From assembly GCF_022808615.1 (NCBI RefSeq), contig NZ_JAKZKS010000002.1, positions 124,001 to 188,000 of the forward strand: a stretch of 64,000 nucleotides of DNA, read 5' to 3'. Both the position numbers and the translations under genes were made by a program. Positions 28,735 to 37,872 of this stretch are shown here, piece after piece. How positions within the stretch are numbered: position 1 is the stretch's first letter; the number at the start of each line of letters is the position of its first letter. This stretch comes from Bacillus sp. FJAT-47783. GTDB taxonomy: Bacteria; Bacillota; Bacilli; Bacillales; Aeribacillaceae. The notes beneath the pieces were generated by a model, which did no database searches, was not told the DNA's origin, and saw only the letters and a program-made list of their open reading frames with translations.

Positions 28735-29085
28735 CGCTAGGGATTATAGCTTTGGCTCAAGAATCAATTTTAATCCTCACATACATATGTTTGTGACATG
28801 GGAGGCATGAAAGAAAGCGGTTATATTCGAAGAAATGTGAGTATAGAGGAAAAAAAGAGAATACAGTCACTCTTACAAAAGGCCTTTCCCACTATTGGGG
28901 AAGGCTTCTATGTGTATGTACCCAAAAAGAAAGGAAAAAGTAGAGAGCAATGACAGTATATTGGACGTTATATTCATTGGCCTGTCATTGCGTGACGGCG
29001 GATTGAGAAATATGATGATCAAACTCGTGAATGTTTTCGCAAATTGTATTATCATAAAGTAGAAAATAAGAAAAATTGGGGTCGT
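28735..29085 (+). pseudogene. IS91-family transposase remnant
   Basis: Translation gives FGSRINFNPHIHMFVT, then after a one-base shift MGGMKESGYIRRN, and further on YIGRYIHWPVIA, a stop, and RRIEKYDDQTRECF. These match, in order, the conserved HUH-nuclease block (FNPHIHMLVTxGG) and the later YIGRYxxRPxIAxxRI block of IS91/IS801-type transposases. Frameshifts, stops and a large internal loss make it non-functional. It ends at the yunF ribosome site. Confidence 0.7.
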
Positions 29086-29088
29086 AAT

Positions 29089-29943
29089 ATGATTTACATC
29101 GGTTTGACAGGATGGGGCGATCATGATTCACTCTACCGGTCGGATTTGCCTTCAGTGTATAAATTAAAAGAATATGCTGCACATTTTCCGGTTGTCGAAG
29201 TGGATGCAACGTTTTATGCCATTCAACCTGAACGAAATATTCGAAAATGGATTCAAGATACACCGGAATCGTTTCAATTTGTCGTAAAAGCATATCAAGG
29301 GATGACGGGGCATACACGAGGAACGAATCCTTATGCCACTCGAGAAGAAATGTTTGCTTCGTTTAAACAAATGCTAGCACCATTTATCGAAGCGAAAAAA
29401 CTCGCAATGGTTCTGTTTCAATTTCCACCATGGTTTGACTGTAAACGAGAAAATGTCGAGTACTTACGGTATTGTAAAGCTGCAATGGGTGATACACCGT
29501 GTGCATTAGAATTTCGTCATCAATCATGGTTTGAGGTGAAATATCGAGCACATACGCTTTCCTTTATGAAAGAGGAAAAGTGGATACATAGTATATGTGA
29601 TGAGCCACAAGCAGGGAGCGGTTCGGTTCCAACAGTTTTACAATGTACGGATTCTTCGAAAACACTCATCCGCATGCATGGACGAAATGTTCATGGATGG
29701 TTAAAACCTAGTGAGGGAAATTGGCGGGATGTACGCTATTTGTATCGGTACAGTAAACAAGAGCTTAAAGAATGGCAAACGAATATAAACTTGTTAAAAC
29801 ACAAGTCAAAAGATATTTACGTGCTTTTCAATAATAACTCTGGCGGGGATGCGGCTGATAATGCGAAGCAATTTATCGAGTTAATGGAAATTCAATACGA
29901 AGGGTTAGCACCGAAGCAGTTAGATTTGTTTGAGCTCGATTAA
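29089..29943 (+). CDS. yunF: DUF72-family protein YunF
   Basis: A 284-residue TIM-barrel-like DUF72 protein beginning MIYIGLTGWGDHDSLY and containing VEVDATFYAIQPERN, FQFPPWFDC, ALEFRHQSWF and FNNNSGGDAADNAKQF, as in B. subtilis YunF. The biochemical function of DUF72 is not established. ATG 29089 follows GGGGTCG; the frame is open to 29044, but those residues belong to the adjoining IS91 remnant. yunE and yunD follow on the same strand. Confidence 0.9.
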   Translation: MIYIGLTGWGDHDSLYRSDLPSVYKLKEYAAHFPVVEVDATFYAIQPERNIRKWIQDTPESFQFVVKAYQGMTGHTRGTNPYATREEMFASFKQMLAPFIEAKKLAMVLFQFPPWFDCKRENVEYLRYCKAAMGDTPCALEFRHQSWFEVKYRAHTLSFMKEEKWIHSICDEPQAGSGSVPTVLQCTDSSKTLIRMHGRNVHGWLKPSEGNWRDVRYLYRYSKQELKEWQTNINLLKHKSKDIYVLFNNNSGGDAADNAKQFIELMEIQYEGLAPKQLDLFELD

Positions 29944-30121
29944 AATAAGCTTAAAGCTCCAGCTGCCCTGCGTCCAGTGGAAAACGTTATGTACCTTTCT
30001 ATTTTCACAAAGGAAGATTGTTTTTAACTAAGGGAGGAATCTGGTCGTGACCTTTTTGGTGATTAAGTCTTGAGCCAAACAGAAAAACGGTTGCGAACCA
30101 TTAATAAAAGGAGCCTACATC

Positions 30122-30943
30122 ATGGAGTGGATTTTGTTAGTGTTAGTTGGTTTATTAGCCGGGACTTTTGGGAGTTTGCTCGGCCTTGGTGGGGGAATCA
30201 TTGTAGTTCCAGCTTTGCTTTTTCTAACTCCGTATTTACCAATTTTACAAGGGTTAACGCCGCAAGTTGCGGTTGGAACATCATTAGTCGTCATCATCTT
30301 TACAGGATTATCATCAACGCTTGCTTATATGAAATATGAAAAAGTAGATTATAAAAGTGGATTTCTTCTATTTATTGGGAGTGGACCTGGTGCACTTATA
30401 GGCTCTTGGGTGAATAAAAGTTTAAATCATGATTCTTTTTCTGTATACTTCGGACTATTTATGATTGGCTGTTCGATATTATTGTTTTTTAAAGATCGTA
30501 TGAAACCGAAACAAAAAGATCGGTCGAGTGGTTATGTACGGTCATACATAAATGATAAAGGAGAAACGTATACATACGGATTTCATCCAGTTTTTGGGGC
30601 GATCATAGCTTTTGGCGTTGGCTTTTTGTCAGGCTTGTTCGGAATTGGTGGCGGATCGTTAATGGTTCCTGCTATGATTATGCTCTTTTTATTCCCGCCG
30701 CATATCGCTGTTGCAACATCAATGTTTATTATCTTTCTTTCATCCATTGTAAGCTCAGTTACTCATATTACTTTAGGGAATGTGAATTGGGTATACGCAC
30801 TATTGCTGATTCCAGGTGCTTGGTTTGGCGGCAAATGGGGGGCAAAAATTAATCAGCGACTAAAAAGTAAGCAAATCATTCAATTGCTACGGATTATTTT
30901 GGTTATTGTCGGTGTTCGACTTATTATTCAAGGTTTAGCATAA
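30122..30943 (+). CDS. yunE: TauE/SafE-family membrane transporter YunE
   Basis: A 273-residue integral membrane protein with eight hydrophobic segments in two repeats. Each repeat carries a glycine-rich motif (GSLLGLGGGIIVVPAL near residue 17 and SGLFGIGGGSLMVPAM near 172). The family exports sulfite, sulfoacetate or related small anions; the substrate here is unknown. Start ATG 30122 follows AAAAGGAGCC. It is 21 bases from yunD and likely co-transcribed with it. Confidence 0.88.
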   Translation: MEWILLVLVGLLAGTFGSLLGLGGGIIVVPALLFLTPYLPILQGLTPQVAVGTSLVVIIFTGLSSTLAYMKYEKVDYKSGFLLFIGSGPGALIGSWVNKSLNHDSFSVYFGLFMIGCSILLFFKDRMKPKQKDRSSGYVRSYINDKGETYTYGFHPVFGAIIAFGVGFLSGLFGIGGGSLMVPAMIMLFLFPPHIAVATSMFIIFLSSIVSSVTHITLGNVNWVYALLLIPGAWFGGKWGAKINQRLKSKQIIQLLRIILVIVGVRLIIQGLA

Positions 30944-30964
30944 TGCCTTAAGGAGAGGGAGACT

Positions 30965-32362
30965 ATGTTTCAGACTATCCATATTTACCATACAAATGAT
31001 CTACATAGTCATTTTGAAAATTGGCCACAAATTGCAACATATTTAAAAAAACAAAGGTTAGATAATCTAGAAAATGGGGATGAATGTTATCTTTTTGATA
31101 TTGGCGACCATGTCGATCGGTTTCACCCATTAACAGAATCAACCTCAGGGAAGGCAAATATAGAACTTCTTAATCAGTTGAAATATGATGCTGTTACAAT
31201 TGGAAATAATGAAGGAATTACGTTATCACATGAAGATTTAGACGGATTGTACGATGAAGCAGTATTCCCAGTCATTGTATCCAATCTTTATGACAAAGAT
31301 GGAAATCGACCGAAGTGGGTAAAGCCGTATCACATTTTGGAAACGAACAGCGGGCTGAAGATTGCGGTTTTAGGTGTTACAGTCTACTACGAAAAGTTTT
31401 ATGAATTGCTCGAATGGAAGATTACGAATCCATTTGAGAGTGTAAAATCTGTTCTAGATGAAATACGAGATGAAGCAGATTTGATCATTTTAATGTCTCA
31501 CTTAGGAATTTCCGATGATGAATGGATGGCTGAAACTTTTCCTGAGATTGATATTATTTTAGGGGGCCATACGCATCATGTTCTTCCTCATGGGAAGAGA
31601 ATAAACGACTGTACACTAGCATGTGCTGGAAAATATGGTCAATGGGTTGGACATATTGAAATCTCAATTCAACAAAAGACGAAAAAAATTCATCAAGTAC
31701 AAGTAGAACTCATTGAAACGAATGAACTTCATCAAGACGAAAATACTGTTCAATGGTTAACAAAAGCAACTAATATAGCTGAAAATGTATTAAATGAAGT
31801 CGTTGTTCAGTTAGATGAGCCTCTTATTGTTGATTGGTTTGCAGACTCATCTTTTGTCAAGCTTCTTGCTACTGGATTAAAAGAGTGGTGTCAAGGAGAA
31901 ATCGCGATGGTCAACGCAGGAGTATTGCTTGAGTCGTTACCAAAAGGGGGAGTGACAAAAGGAGATATTCATCGAATTTGTCCGCATCCAATCAACCCTT
32001 GTCTCGTGAAAATAAAAGGGGATCAACTAAAAGAAGTTATTTTACAAGCTCGAACGAAAACAATGGAGCAATTCAAATTAAAAGGTCTTGGCTTTCGTGG
32101 TAAAATTATGGGAAGAATGGTTTTTGATGGAGTGGAAATTGATGCGAAAAGGCTTGAAGATGGGGAAGAACATATTCAACATATTCGTATTAACGGACAA
32201 CCAATCGATTTAGACCGAGTATACTGTGTTGCGACGATTGACATGTTTACATTAGGTCCGCTTTATCCTGAAATAAGTCATATTAGTGAGAAAACATATT
32301 TTATGCCTGAAATGCTTCGCGATGTATTGGAGTGGAAGCTGAAACAAATGAGCCGGTTATGA
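30965..32362 (+). CDS. yunD: 5'-nucleotidase/UDP-sugar hydrolase family metallophosphoesterase YunD
   Basis: A 465-residue two-domain protein. The N-terminal metallophosphoesterase motifs are HTNDLHSHFENW near residue 9, DIGDHVDR near 43, GNNEG near 79 and GGHTHH near 200. The C-terminal 5'-nucleotidase domain starts near 310 with the NAGVLL motif. Most relatives are secreted, but no signal peptide is visible, so this one appears cytosolic. Start ATG 30965 follows AAGGAGAGGG. It matches YunD of B. subtilis in order and size. Confidence 0.88.
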   Translation: MFQTIHIYHTNDLHSHFENWPQIATYLKKQRLDNLENGDECYLFDIGDHVDRFHPLTESTSGKANIELLNQLKYDAVTIGNNEGITLSHEDLDGLYDEAVFPVIVSNLYDKDGNRPKWVKPYHILETNSGLKIAVLGVTVYYEKFYELLEWKITNPFESVKSVLDEIRDEADLIILMSHLGISDDEWMAETFPEIDIILGGHTHHVLPHGKRINDCTLACAGKYGQWVGHIEISIQQKTKKIHQVQVELIETNELHQDENTVQWLTKATNIAENVLNEVVVQLDEPLIVDWFADSSFVKLLATGLKEWCQGEIAMVNAGVLLESLPKGGVTKGDIHRICPHPINPCLVKIKGDQLKEVILQARTKTMEQFKLKGLGFRGKIMGRMVFDGVEIDAKRLEDGEEHIQHIRINGQPIDLDRVYCVATIDMFTLGPLYPEISHISEKTYFMPEMLRDVLEWKLKQMSRL

Positions 32363-32467
32363 TATTGCCGCCGATTCGCGTGACTCATTTTTAAATTGGG
32401 CATGCTTTTAACATCACTCTTTCCTTTTCCTTTCATAAAGTGAAATAGGAAAGGAGTGTTCTTAATT

Positions 32468-32770
32468 ATGGTGACAATGACACCCATTCAAATAGATCAT
32501 CATCAATTTACAGCTGTTACGATACAGTTACCTAAAACAAATTTTATGGCTATCATGAGTGAAAAAGGGTACATTATGTGTGGAGCTTTAGATGTGGCTT
32601 TACTAAATGAAAAGCTAAAAGACCGTGGTATTATTGCCGGTCGAGCTGTCGGCGTTCGCACCATTGAACAGTTATTAGAAGCTCCATTAGAGTCGATAAC
32701 ATATGAAGCAGAGAAATTAGGAATATATCCAGGAATGAAAGGGAAGGACGCTTTGCTTAAAATGGTGTAA
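32468..32770 (+). CDS. yunC: DUF1805-family protein YunC
   Basis: A 100-residue protein of the YunC/DUF1805 family, recognised from KGYIMCGALDVALLNEKL near residues 34-51 and RAVGVRTIEQLLEAPLE near 59-75. The family has a known fold but no known reaction. ATG 32468 is used because AAAGGAGTG lies 8 to 15 bases upstream; the GTG at 32456 is part of that site. It lies between yunD and yunB as in B. subtilis. Confidence 0.85.
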   Translation: MVTMTPIQIDHHQFTAVTIQLPKTNFMAIMSEKGYIMCGALDVALLNEKLKDRGIIAGRAVGVRTIEQLLEAPLESITYEAEKLGIYPGMKGKDALLKMV

Positions 32771-32979
32771 TGGTTTCTTTTAATAATGATAAATAAAGGC
32801 AATCGATGAATCGCCGATTGCGTCACATCCTTCCTCTAACCTCTCACCTCGATGAGTGATAACAAATCCAGTTTGTTCAAAAGGTAACATAGTTTGAGAA
32901 AACAGCCGTAAAAATAAATTTCTTATGCGTACATCCCCCCTTTCTTGCATACATATAGCAAGGAAAGGGGGATTTTGTC

Positions 32980-33735
32980 ATGTTTAAAAATTCTAAACGT
33001 CTTGCGAAAAAAGGTCCCCTTCCATTCCGTTACGTGTTTTTATTAACATTTGTATTTTTTATATTTTCAACGGCAGGCGGACTTTGGGTTATTAATAGTG
33101 GGATTGAACCGACTTTAATTCAAGTTGCAGAAACGGAAACAAAACGGATTGCCACACTTGTCATTAACAATGCAATAAGTAAACATATTAATGATGAAAT
33201 CGATGTCAATAAGCTTGTTGTTGTTGAAAAGGATGAGAATGGGAAAGTTTCAACGTATGATTTTAACGCACAAATGGTCAACCGAGTAAACGCTCAAATT
33301 ACACAAAAAGTTCAACGAAATTTAAGGGAGGCTGAGAAAGGAAATATTGATATTTTAGACATACCAGAAATTGATGTAAAGACTGAAGGAGAGCCGGAAG
33401 AAGAAGGAATTATTTATTATATTCCACTTGGGCAAGCAACTAATAATGCATTATTAGGAAACTTGGGACCACGAGTACCCGTACGTTTTTACGTGATCGG
33501 CAGTGTTGATTCAAATGTAGAAAAATCAATTGTCGATTACGGAATTAATAGCGTTTTTATAGAGATCTCTGTGCACGTTAAAGTAGATGTACAAGTGGTG
33601 ATCCCGTTTGCAACTTCCATCACAACAGTAGAAAATACGATTCCAATTGCTTATAAAGGGGTTCAAGGAGATGTTCCGGAATTTTACAATGGAAGTGGTG
33701 ACTCAAGTCCATCGATTGAAATACCTACAAATTAA
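32980..33735 (+). CDS. yunB: Sporulation protein YunB
   Basis: A 251-residue protein with one N-terminal membrane segment (about residues 21-43) and a large extracytoplasmic domain. The sequence NNAISKHINDEIDVNKLV near 65 and the C-terminal half with DVQVVIPFATSITTVENTIP match the YunB family, needed for full sporulation and expressed in the mother cell in B. subtilis. Start ATG 32980 follows AAAGGGGGATTTTGTC. Confidence 0.88.
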   Translation: MFKNSKRLAKKGPLPFRYVFLLTFVFFIFSTAGGLWVINSGIEPTLIQVAETETKRIATLVINNAISKHINDEIDVNKLVVVEKDENGKVSTYDFNAQMVNRVNAQITQKVQRNLREAEKGNIDILDIPEIDVKTEGEPEEEGIIYYIPLGQATNNALLGNLGPRVPVRFYVIGSVDSNVEKSIVDYGINSVFIEISVHVKVDVQVVIPFATSITTVENTIPIAYKGVQGDVPEFYNGSGDSSPSIEIPTN

Positions 33736-33738
33736 TAG

Positions 33739-34014
33739 TTGAAAAAACGATCATCTGTTGATAAAATTTACTTATATACAAATGAATATTTACCTTATCA
33801 CACTGATGAGGTAGAGGTGCGGAAAATAAGAGTAAACAATGTGAGGATGACAACGATGACCATTGGTGAAAGGATTTTTCGCCGAAGCACAAAAAGACGT
33901 CAAGCTTTTTCTGCTGGGGTTACCTTGAATAAGGGTAACACTGTCATTATAGGAAATACCTATAATGGAGGGCTACTGATCGTGATGGAGGATAACATAC
34001 AATTCGCATTCTAG
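33739..34014 (+). CDS. Small hypothetical protein after yunB
   Basis: A 91-residue frame starting at TTG 33739, three bases after the yunB stop, and ending exactly where a strong terminator begins. The protein is basic in the middle (RIFRRSTKRRQ) and hydrophobic near the end (NGGLLIVMED). No family is recognised and no good ribosome site precedes TTG 33739; ATG 33856 would give a 52-residue form. The stop codon inside the terminator stem suggests a transcribed gene, but this could be chance. Confidence 0.4.
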   Translation: MKKRSSVDKIYLYTNEYLPYHTDEVEVRKIRVNNVRMTTMTIGERIFRRSTKRRQAFSAGVTLNKGNTVIIGNTYNGGLLIVMEDNIQFAF

Positions 34015-34054
34015 CGGGTAATGATGGTTATTTTCTATCGTTATCCGCTTTTTT
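34013..34054 (+). terminator. Rho-independent terminator after the yunB region
   Basis: AGCGGGTAATGAT (34013-34025) pairs with ATCGTTATCCGCT (34037-34049), followed by TTTTTTG. Confidence 0.85.
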
Positions 34055-34105
34055 GTACTCTTTAATCCTCTCTTTCGTTCTGTTATTTTCTTTCTCGAAA
34101 GATGC

Positions 34106-34126
34106 CCTCCAAAAAATTGGAGGAGG
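34106..34126 (+). promoter_or_regulatory. Hairpin overlapping the antiporter ribosome binding site
   Basis: CCTCCAA (34106-34112) and TTGGAGG (34117-34123) flank AAAA. The right arm includes the first bases of the AGGAGG site (34121-34126), so folding would hide part of it. No ligand domain is visible. Confidence 0.45.
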
Positions 34127-34135
34127 TCTTTGTCT

Positions 34136-35704
34136 ATGGTAGGTACAATTTTTTCTATTATTCCACCGATCATCGCCATTGTGATGGTACTACTTACTCG
34201 CCGAGTTTTATTATCGTTAGGTGTTGGTATTATCTCGGCAGCACTTATTATTAATGAATTTTCCCCAGTAAATTCGATTGCCACGATATGGAATGCATTT
34301 AAAGACGTGTTTTGGGCAGACGGAGAATTAAATACTTGGAATGTTTATATTTTACTATTCTTACTAATTCTAGGGGTTATAACGGCTTTAATTTCGATTT
34401 CAGGCGGTAGTCGTGCATTCGGTGAATGGGCCTCGAAACGAGTGAAAACACGGGTAGGTGCCCAAGTGACAGCTGCGATATTAGGTATTATGATTTTTAT
34501 TGATGATTATTTTAATGCATTAGCAGTTGGTCAAGTGGCTCGCCCTATTACAGATCGTCAAAAAGTATCGAGAGCGAAATTAGCCTATATTATTGACTCT
34601 ACTTCTGCACCAGTATGCGTCATTTCCCCTATCTCGAGTTGGGGTGCTTATATTATTGCAGTTATCGGATCGATATTAGCTGCTCATCAAGTGAGTGAAT
34701 ATACTGCTTTATCAGCATTTGTCATGATGATTCCGATGAACTTTTACGTCTTTGCGGCACTCATTCTCGTTTTTGCTGTAGCGTATTTTAATATTAATAT
34801 TGGTAGTATGAAGGTGCATGAGACACGTGCGCAAACGACAGGGATAGTCGTTGACCCGGATAAAGAGCCAATTGGTGAAGTGAAAGATGAATTGCCTGTT
34901 AGTGATAAAGGGACGGTTGGAAACCTATTATGGCCAATCATCGCCCTAATTGTTGGAACCGTTTCTGCAATGATTTGGACAGGTGCTCAAGCTGTTGAAG
35001 GAAACGCAACAATCTTTGCTATTTTTGAAAATACAGATGTATCGAAATCCTTGTTTTATGGTGGTATTTTTGGTTTAGTCGTCACACTTATTTTATATGG
35101 AATAAGAGGAATGAAAGGAAGCTACTTACCGAAAGGGTTTAGCGAAGGGATGAAATCGATGCTTCCAGCGATTTATATCCTAATATTCGCTTGGGCGATT
35201 GTTGACTTAATCGGCCAACTAGAAACTGGCACGTATTTAGCGGGTCTTGTACAACAAACAGAATTAAATCTTGCTTATCTTCCAGCGATTTTATTCGTTT
35301 TATCTGCTTTTATGGCGTTTGCCACTGGTACGTCATGGGGAACATTTGGCATTATGCTACCGATAGCTGGTGATTTAGCTGCTGCGGCCGACATTAGCTT
35401 GCTATTGCCAGCGATGGCTGCCGTTTTAGGTGGTTCTGTATTGGGAGACCATTGCTCACCGATTTCGGATACGACCATTTTATCGTCTACTGGAGCCGGA
35501 AGTCATCATATTGACCATGTTGTGACACAATTACCTTATGCGATAATGGGAGGAATTGTTGCAACGTTAAGTTTCCTTGCACTTGGCTTAACAGGAAGTG
35601 TTACAATAGGATTTATTACGATGCTCGTTGTAGTCGCTGTTTTATTAGCCTTTTTCGTTAAGCAAGGGCAATTGAAAATAAATGTAGAAGAAACAAAAGC
35701 ATAA
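34136..35704 (+). CDS. NhaC-family Na+/H+ antiporter
   Basis: A 522-residue membrane protein with about twelve segments. NhaC-family features include IFIDDYFNALAVGQVARPI near residue 118, DSTSAPVCVISPISSWGAYI near 150, and ATGTSWGTFGIMLPIAGDL plus LGGSVLGDHCSPISDTTILS in the C-terminal half. It probably exchanges Na+ for H+; some relatives exchange malate for lactate or carry amino acids. ATG 34136 has AGGAGG at ideal distance, whereas TTG 34130 is too close. It is a single gene closed by the terminator at 35765. Confidence 0.85.
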   Translation: MVGTIFSIIPPIIAIVMVLLTRRVLLSLGVGIISAALIINEFSPVNSIATIWNAFKDVFWADGELNTWNVYILLFLLILGVITALISISGGSRAFGEWASKRVKTRVGAQVTAAILGIMIFIDDYFNALAVGQVARPITDRQKVSRAKLAYIIDSTSAPVCVISPISSWGAYIIAVIGSILAAHQVSEYTALSAFVMMIPMNFYVFAALILVFAVAYFNINIGSMKVHETRAQTTGIVVDPDKEPIGEVKDELPVSDKGTVGNLLWPIIALIVGTVSAMIWTGAQAVEGNATIFAIFENTDVSKSLFYGGIFGLVVTLILYGIRGMKGSYLPKGFSEGMKSMLPAIYILIFAWAIVDLIGQLETGTYLAGLVQQTELNLAYLPAILFVLSAFMAFATGTSWGTFGIMLPIAGDLAAAADISLLLPAMAAVLGGSVLGDHCSPISDTTILSSTGAGSHHIDHVVTQLPYAIMGGIVATLSFLALGLTGSVTIGFITMLVVVAVLLAFFVKQGQLKINVEETKA

Positions 35705-35764
35705 GTATTTGTTCAAAATGGGTGGAGCGTTGTCATTTGAGAATGACAAATACGTTTTAAAAGA

Positions 35765-35803
35765 AAAAGGAGCTGGTTCAATAGTAATCAGCTCCTTTTT
35801 TCT
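35765..35803 (+). terminator. Rho-independent terminator after the NhaC-type gene
   Basis: AAAAGGAGCTG pairs with CAGCTCCTTTTTT across a 13-base loop. A second inverted repeat, TTGTCATT-TGAG-AATGACAA, lies just upstream (35733-35752). The rest of the gap to 36158 is AT-rich and shows only the promoter at 36035. Confidence 0.9.
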
Positions 35804-36034
35804 GTTTTTGATTATTGCCCCATGTTTTTTTAAAATTATTAGAAAATAACTTGAATGTTCCTTTGGGGATAAGGGGAAACATTTTCTTTATAAAACAATA
35901 CGGGGTAAGGGAGAACAGGGAGCGTATTCAAACGCAAATAAGTAATTACTGTAAAAAAATGAAAAAATCCTAAAATATATGATCAAAAAATAGAAACATT
36001 ATCATATTAGAATACTATTTCCTATAAAATAGTT

Positions 36035-36063
36035 TTGACATAGGCGCATTGTCCATATATACT
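36035..36063 (+). promoter_or_regulatory. SigA promoter of the NSS transporter gene
   Basis: TTGACA (36035-36040), a 17-base spacer and TATACT (36058-36063). The transcript would have a leader of about 90 bases; no known riboswitch pattern is visible in it. Confidence 0.8.
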
Positions 36064-36158
36064 TATTTATAGATTATATAAAATAATCAGAAAATAATAA
36101 AAGTTCCGATTGTTCCCTCTATTTGGGCGTGATTGGAAAATCATGAGGAGGTCAATGT

Positions 36159-37664
36159 ATGGAAAACCGTCCACAATGGGGTACTAGAGCCGGATTTATT
36201 TTAGCAGCTGTTGGATCGGCGGTTGGTTTAGGGAATATTTGGAGATTCCCAGCTACTGCTTATGAAAATGGTGGTGGAGCATTCTTTTTACCGTACTTAT
36301 TCGCTTTATTAACCGCAGGTATTCCAATATTAATTCTTGAGTTCACGATGGGTCATAAGTATCGAGGTTCAGCACCAACAACATTTTCCAGGATTGGCAA
36401 AGGGACAGAGTGGATCGGATGGTGGCAAGTAGCGATTCCATTTGTCATTGCCACGTATTATTCCGTCATTATTGCGTGGGCGATTTCTTTTGCAGGCTTT
36501 AGTTTTAATTTAAGTTGGGGTGATGATACTTCAGGATTCTTATTTGGAGAGTATTTGAAACTAGCTGAAGCACCAGGTCAACTTGGAAGCATTGTACCAA
36601 GTGTTTTCATTCCTCTGATATTTGTGTGGATTATTACACTTGGTGTGTTAATAGCAGGTGTTAAAAAAGGAATTGAAGTTGCGAACAAAATCTTTATACC
36701 TACCCTTGTTATCATGTTTTTAATTATTGTCATTCGTTCTGTTACATTAGAAGGGGCTGTAGAAGGATTAAATACGTTCTTTAAACCTGATTGGAGCCAA
36801 ATCGCAAACGGCCAAGTTTGGGTAGCGGCTTACGGACAAATTTTCTTTAGTTTATCGATTGCTTTTGCCATTATGATTACGTATTCTAGTTATTTACCGA
36901 AGAAATCAGATATTACAAACAACGCTTTTATTACAGGGTTCAGTAACTCTGCTTTTGAATTATTAGCTGGTATCGGGGTATTTAGTGCACTAGGCTTTAT
37001 GGCTGCTCAACAAGGAGTTCCGGTTGATGAAGTTGTCTCTGCTGGTGTCGGCTTAGCATTCGTTGTATTCCCTGAAATTATTAATACGCTTCCTGCATTT
37101 AATGGGTTATTTGGATTTTTATTCTTTGCCTGTCTTGTTTTAGCTGGTTTATCATCACTCCTTTCGATTTTAGAAACGTTCGTTGCAGGGGTTCAAGAAA
37201 AATTTAACATTTCTCGTACAAAATCAGTCTTGTTTGGTGGAGGTTTAGCTTCATTAGTATCAATTTTATATTCTACACAAGGTGGCCTATATTTCTTAGA
37301 TGTCGTTGATTATTTCATTAACCAATTTGGAGTAGCTCTTGCTGGATTATTTGAAGTCATTGCTATTGCTTGGTTTGCAAGAGAGCTTAAAAATTTACAA
37401 AAACATGCGGATGATGTTTCTGACATTAAGCTTGGAGCGTGGTGGAGAATTTGCTTAAGCATCATCACACCAGTCGTATTAGGATATATGATGTTTGATA
37501 ACTTACGTACAAACTTAACATCTGAATACGGTGATTATCCACGTGAATTTATCTTTAATTTTGGATGGACTGTTGCCATTGGAGCAATCTTAATCGGAGT
37601 TTTATTCTCGATGAAGAAAAATTCTAACCAAACAAGCATTTCTTATGATAAGGAGGTATCATAA
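36159..37664 (+). CDS. Sodium-dependent amino-acid transporter, NSS (SNF) family
   Basis: A 501-residue protein with about twelve membrane segments. The NSS signature is at the N-terminus, AAVGSAVGLGNIWRFPATAY (residues about 16-35), including the sodium and substrate-site unwound helix. It is a LeuT/MetP-type Na+ symporter. The adjoining small MetS-like subunit points to methionine or alanine as substrate, as in Corynebacterium MetPS. Start ATG 36159 follows ATGAGGAGGTCAATGT. The 3' end carries AGGAGG for the small subunit gene. Confidence 0.92.
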   Translation: MENRPQWGTRAGFILAAVGSAVGLGNIWRFPATAYENGGGAFFLPYLFALLTAGIPILILEFTMGHKYRGSAPTTFSRIGKGTEWIGWWQVAIPFVIATYYSVIIAWAISFAGFSFNLSWGDDTSGFLFGEYLKLAEAPGQLGSIVPSVFIPLIFVWIITLGVLIAGVKKGIEVANKIFIPTLVIMFLIIVIRSVTLEGAVEGLNTFFKPDWSQIANGQVWVAAYGQIFFSLSIAFAIMITYSSYLPKKSDITNNAFITGFSNSAFELLAGIGVFSALGFMAAQQGVPVDEVVSAGVGLAFVVFPEIINTLPAFNGLFGFLFFACLVLAGLSSLLSILETFVAGVQEKFNISRTKSVLFGGGLASLVSILYSTQGGLYFLDVVDYFINQFGVALAGLFEVIAIAWFARELKNLQKHADDVSDIKLGAWWRICLSIITPVVLGYMMFDNLRTNLTSEYGDYPREFIFNFGWTVAIGAILIGVLFSMKKNSNQTSISYDKEVS

Positions 37665-37771
37665 TGAGTGCAGGTGCAATAACGATGATGGTAGTCGGAA
37701 TGGTCATTATATGGGGAGGCTTGGCAGCTAGTGTTGCTAATGCTGTTAAGAAAGCGCGTCAAGCAAAATAA
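37664..37771 (+). CDS. metS: MetS-like small subunit of the methionine/alanine importer
   Basis: A 35-residue single-span membrane protein beginning MSAGAITMMVVGMVIIWGG and ending AVKKARQAK. The ATG shares one base with the transporter stop (TAATG) and has AGGAGG in front, giving tight coupling. The family of about 35-60 residues (MetS) accompanies NSS transporters and is needed for transport by Corynebacterium MetP. It is too short for ordinary gene finding, but length, hydrophobic span, basic tail and position all agree. Confidence 0.85.
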   Translation: MSAGAITMMVVGMVIIWGGLAASVANAVKKARQAK

Positions 37772-37801
37772 AAGCATGCCTTGTTAATTTTCAGAAAATT
37801 T

Positions 37802-37842
37802 AGACCTATATCCTTGTTAAAGGGGTACAGGTCTTCTTTGTA
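37802..37842 (+). terminator. Probable terminator after metS
   Basis: GACCT...AGGTC with inner CCTT/AAGG pairing (AGACCTATATCCTT / AAGGGGTACAGGTCT) followed by TCTTTG. Confidence 0.65.
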
Positions 37843-37872
37843 ATACACTAGAGTTGTAGTAAATGGAGTCTT

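Noticed and set aside
30070-30339. 89-residue frame overlapping the yunE start
   Set aside because: It is out of frame with yunE, which has clear TauE motifs; W- and S-rich composition is typical of a shadow frame.
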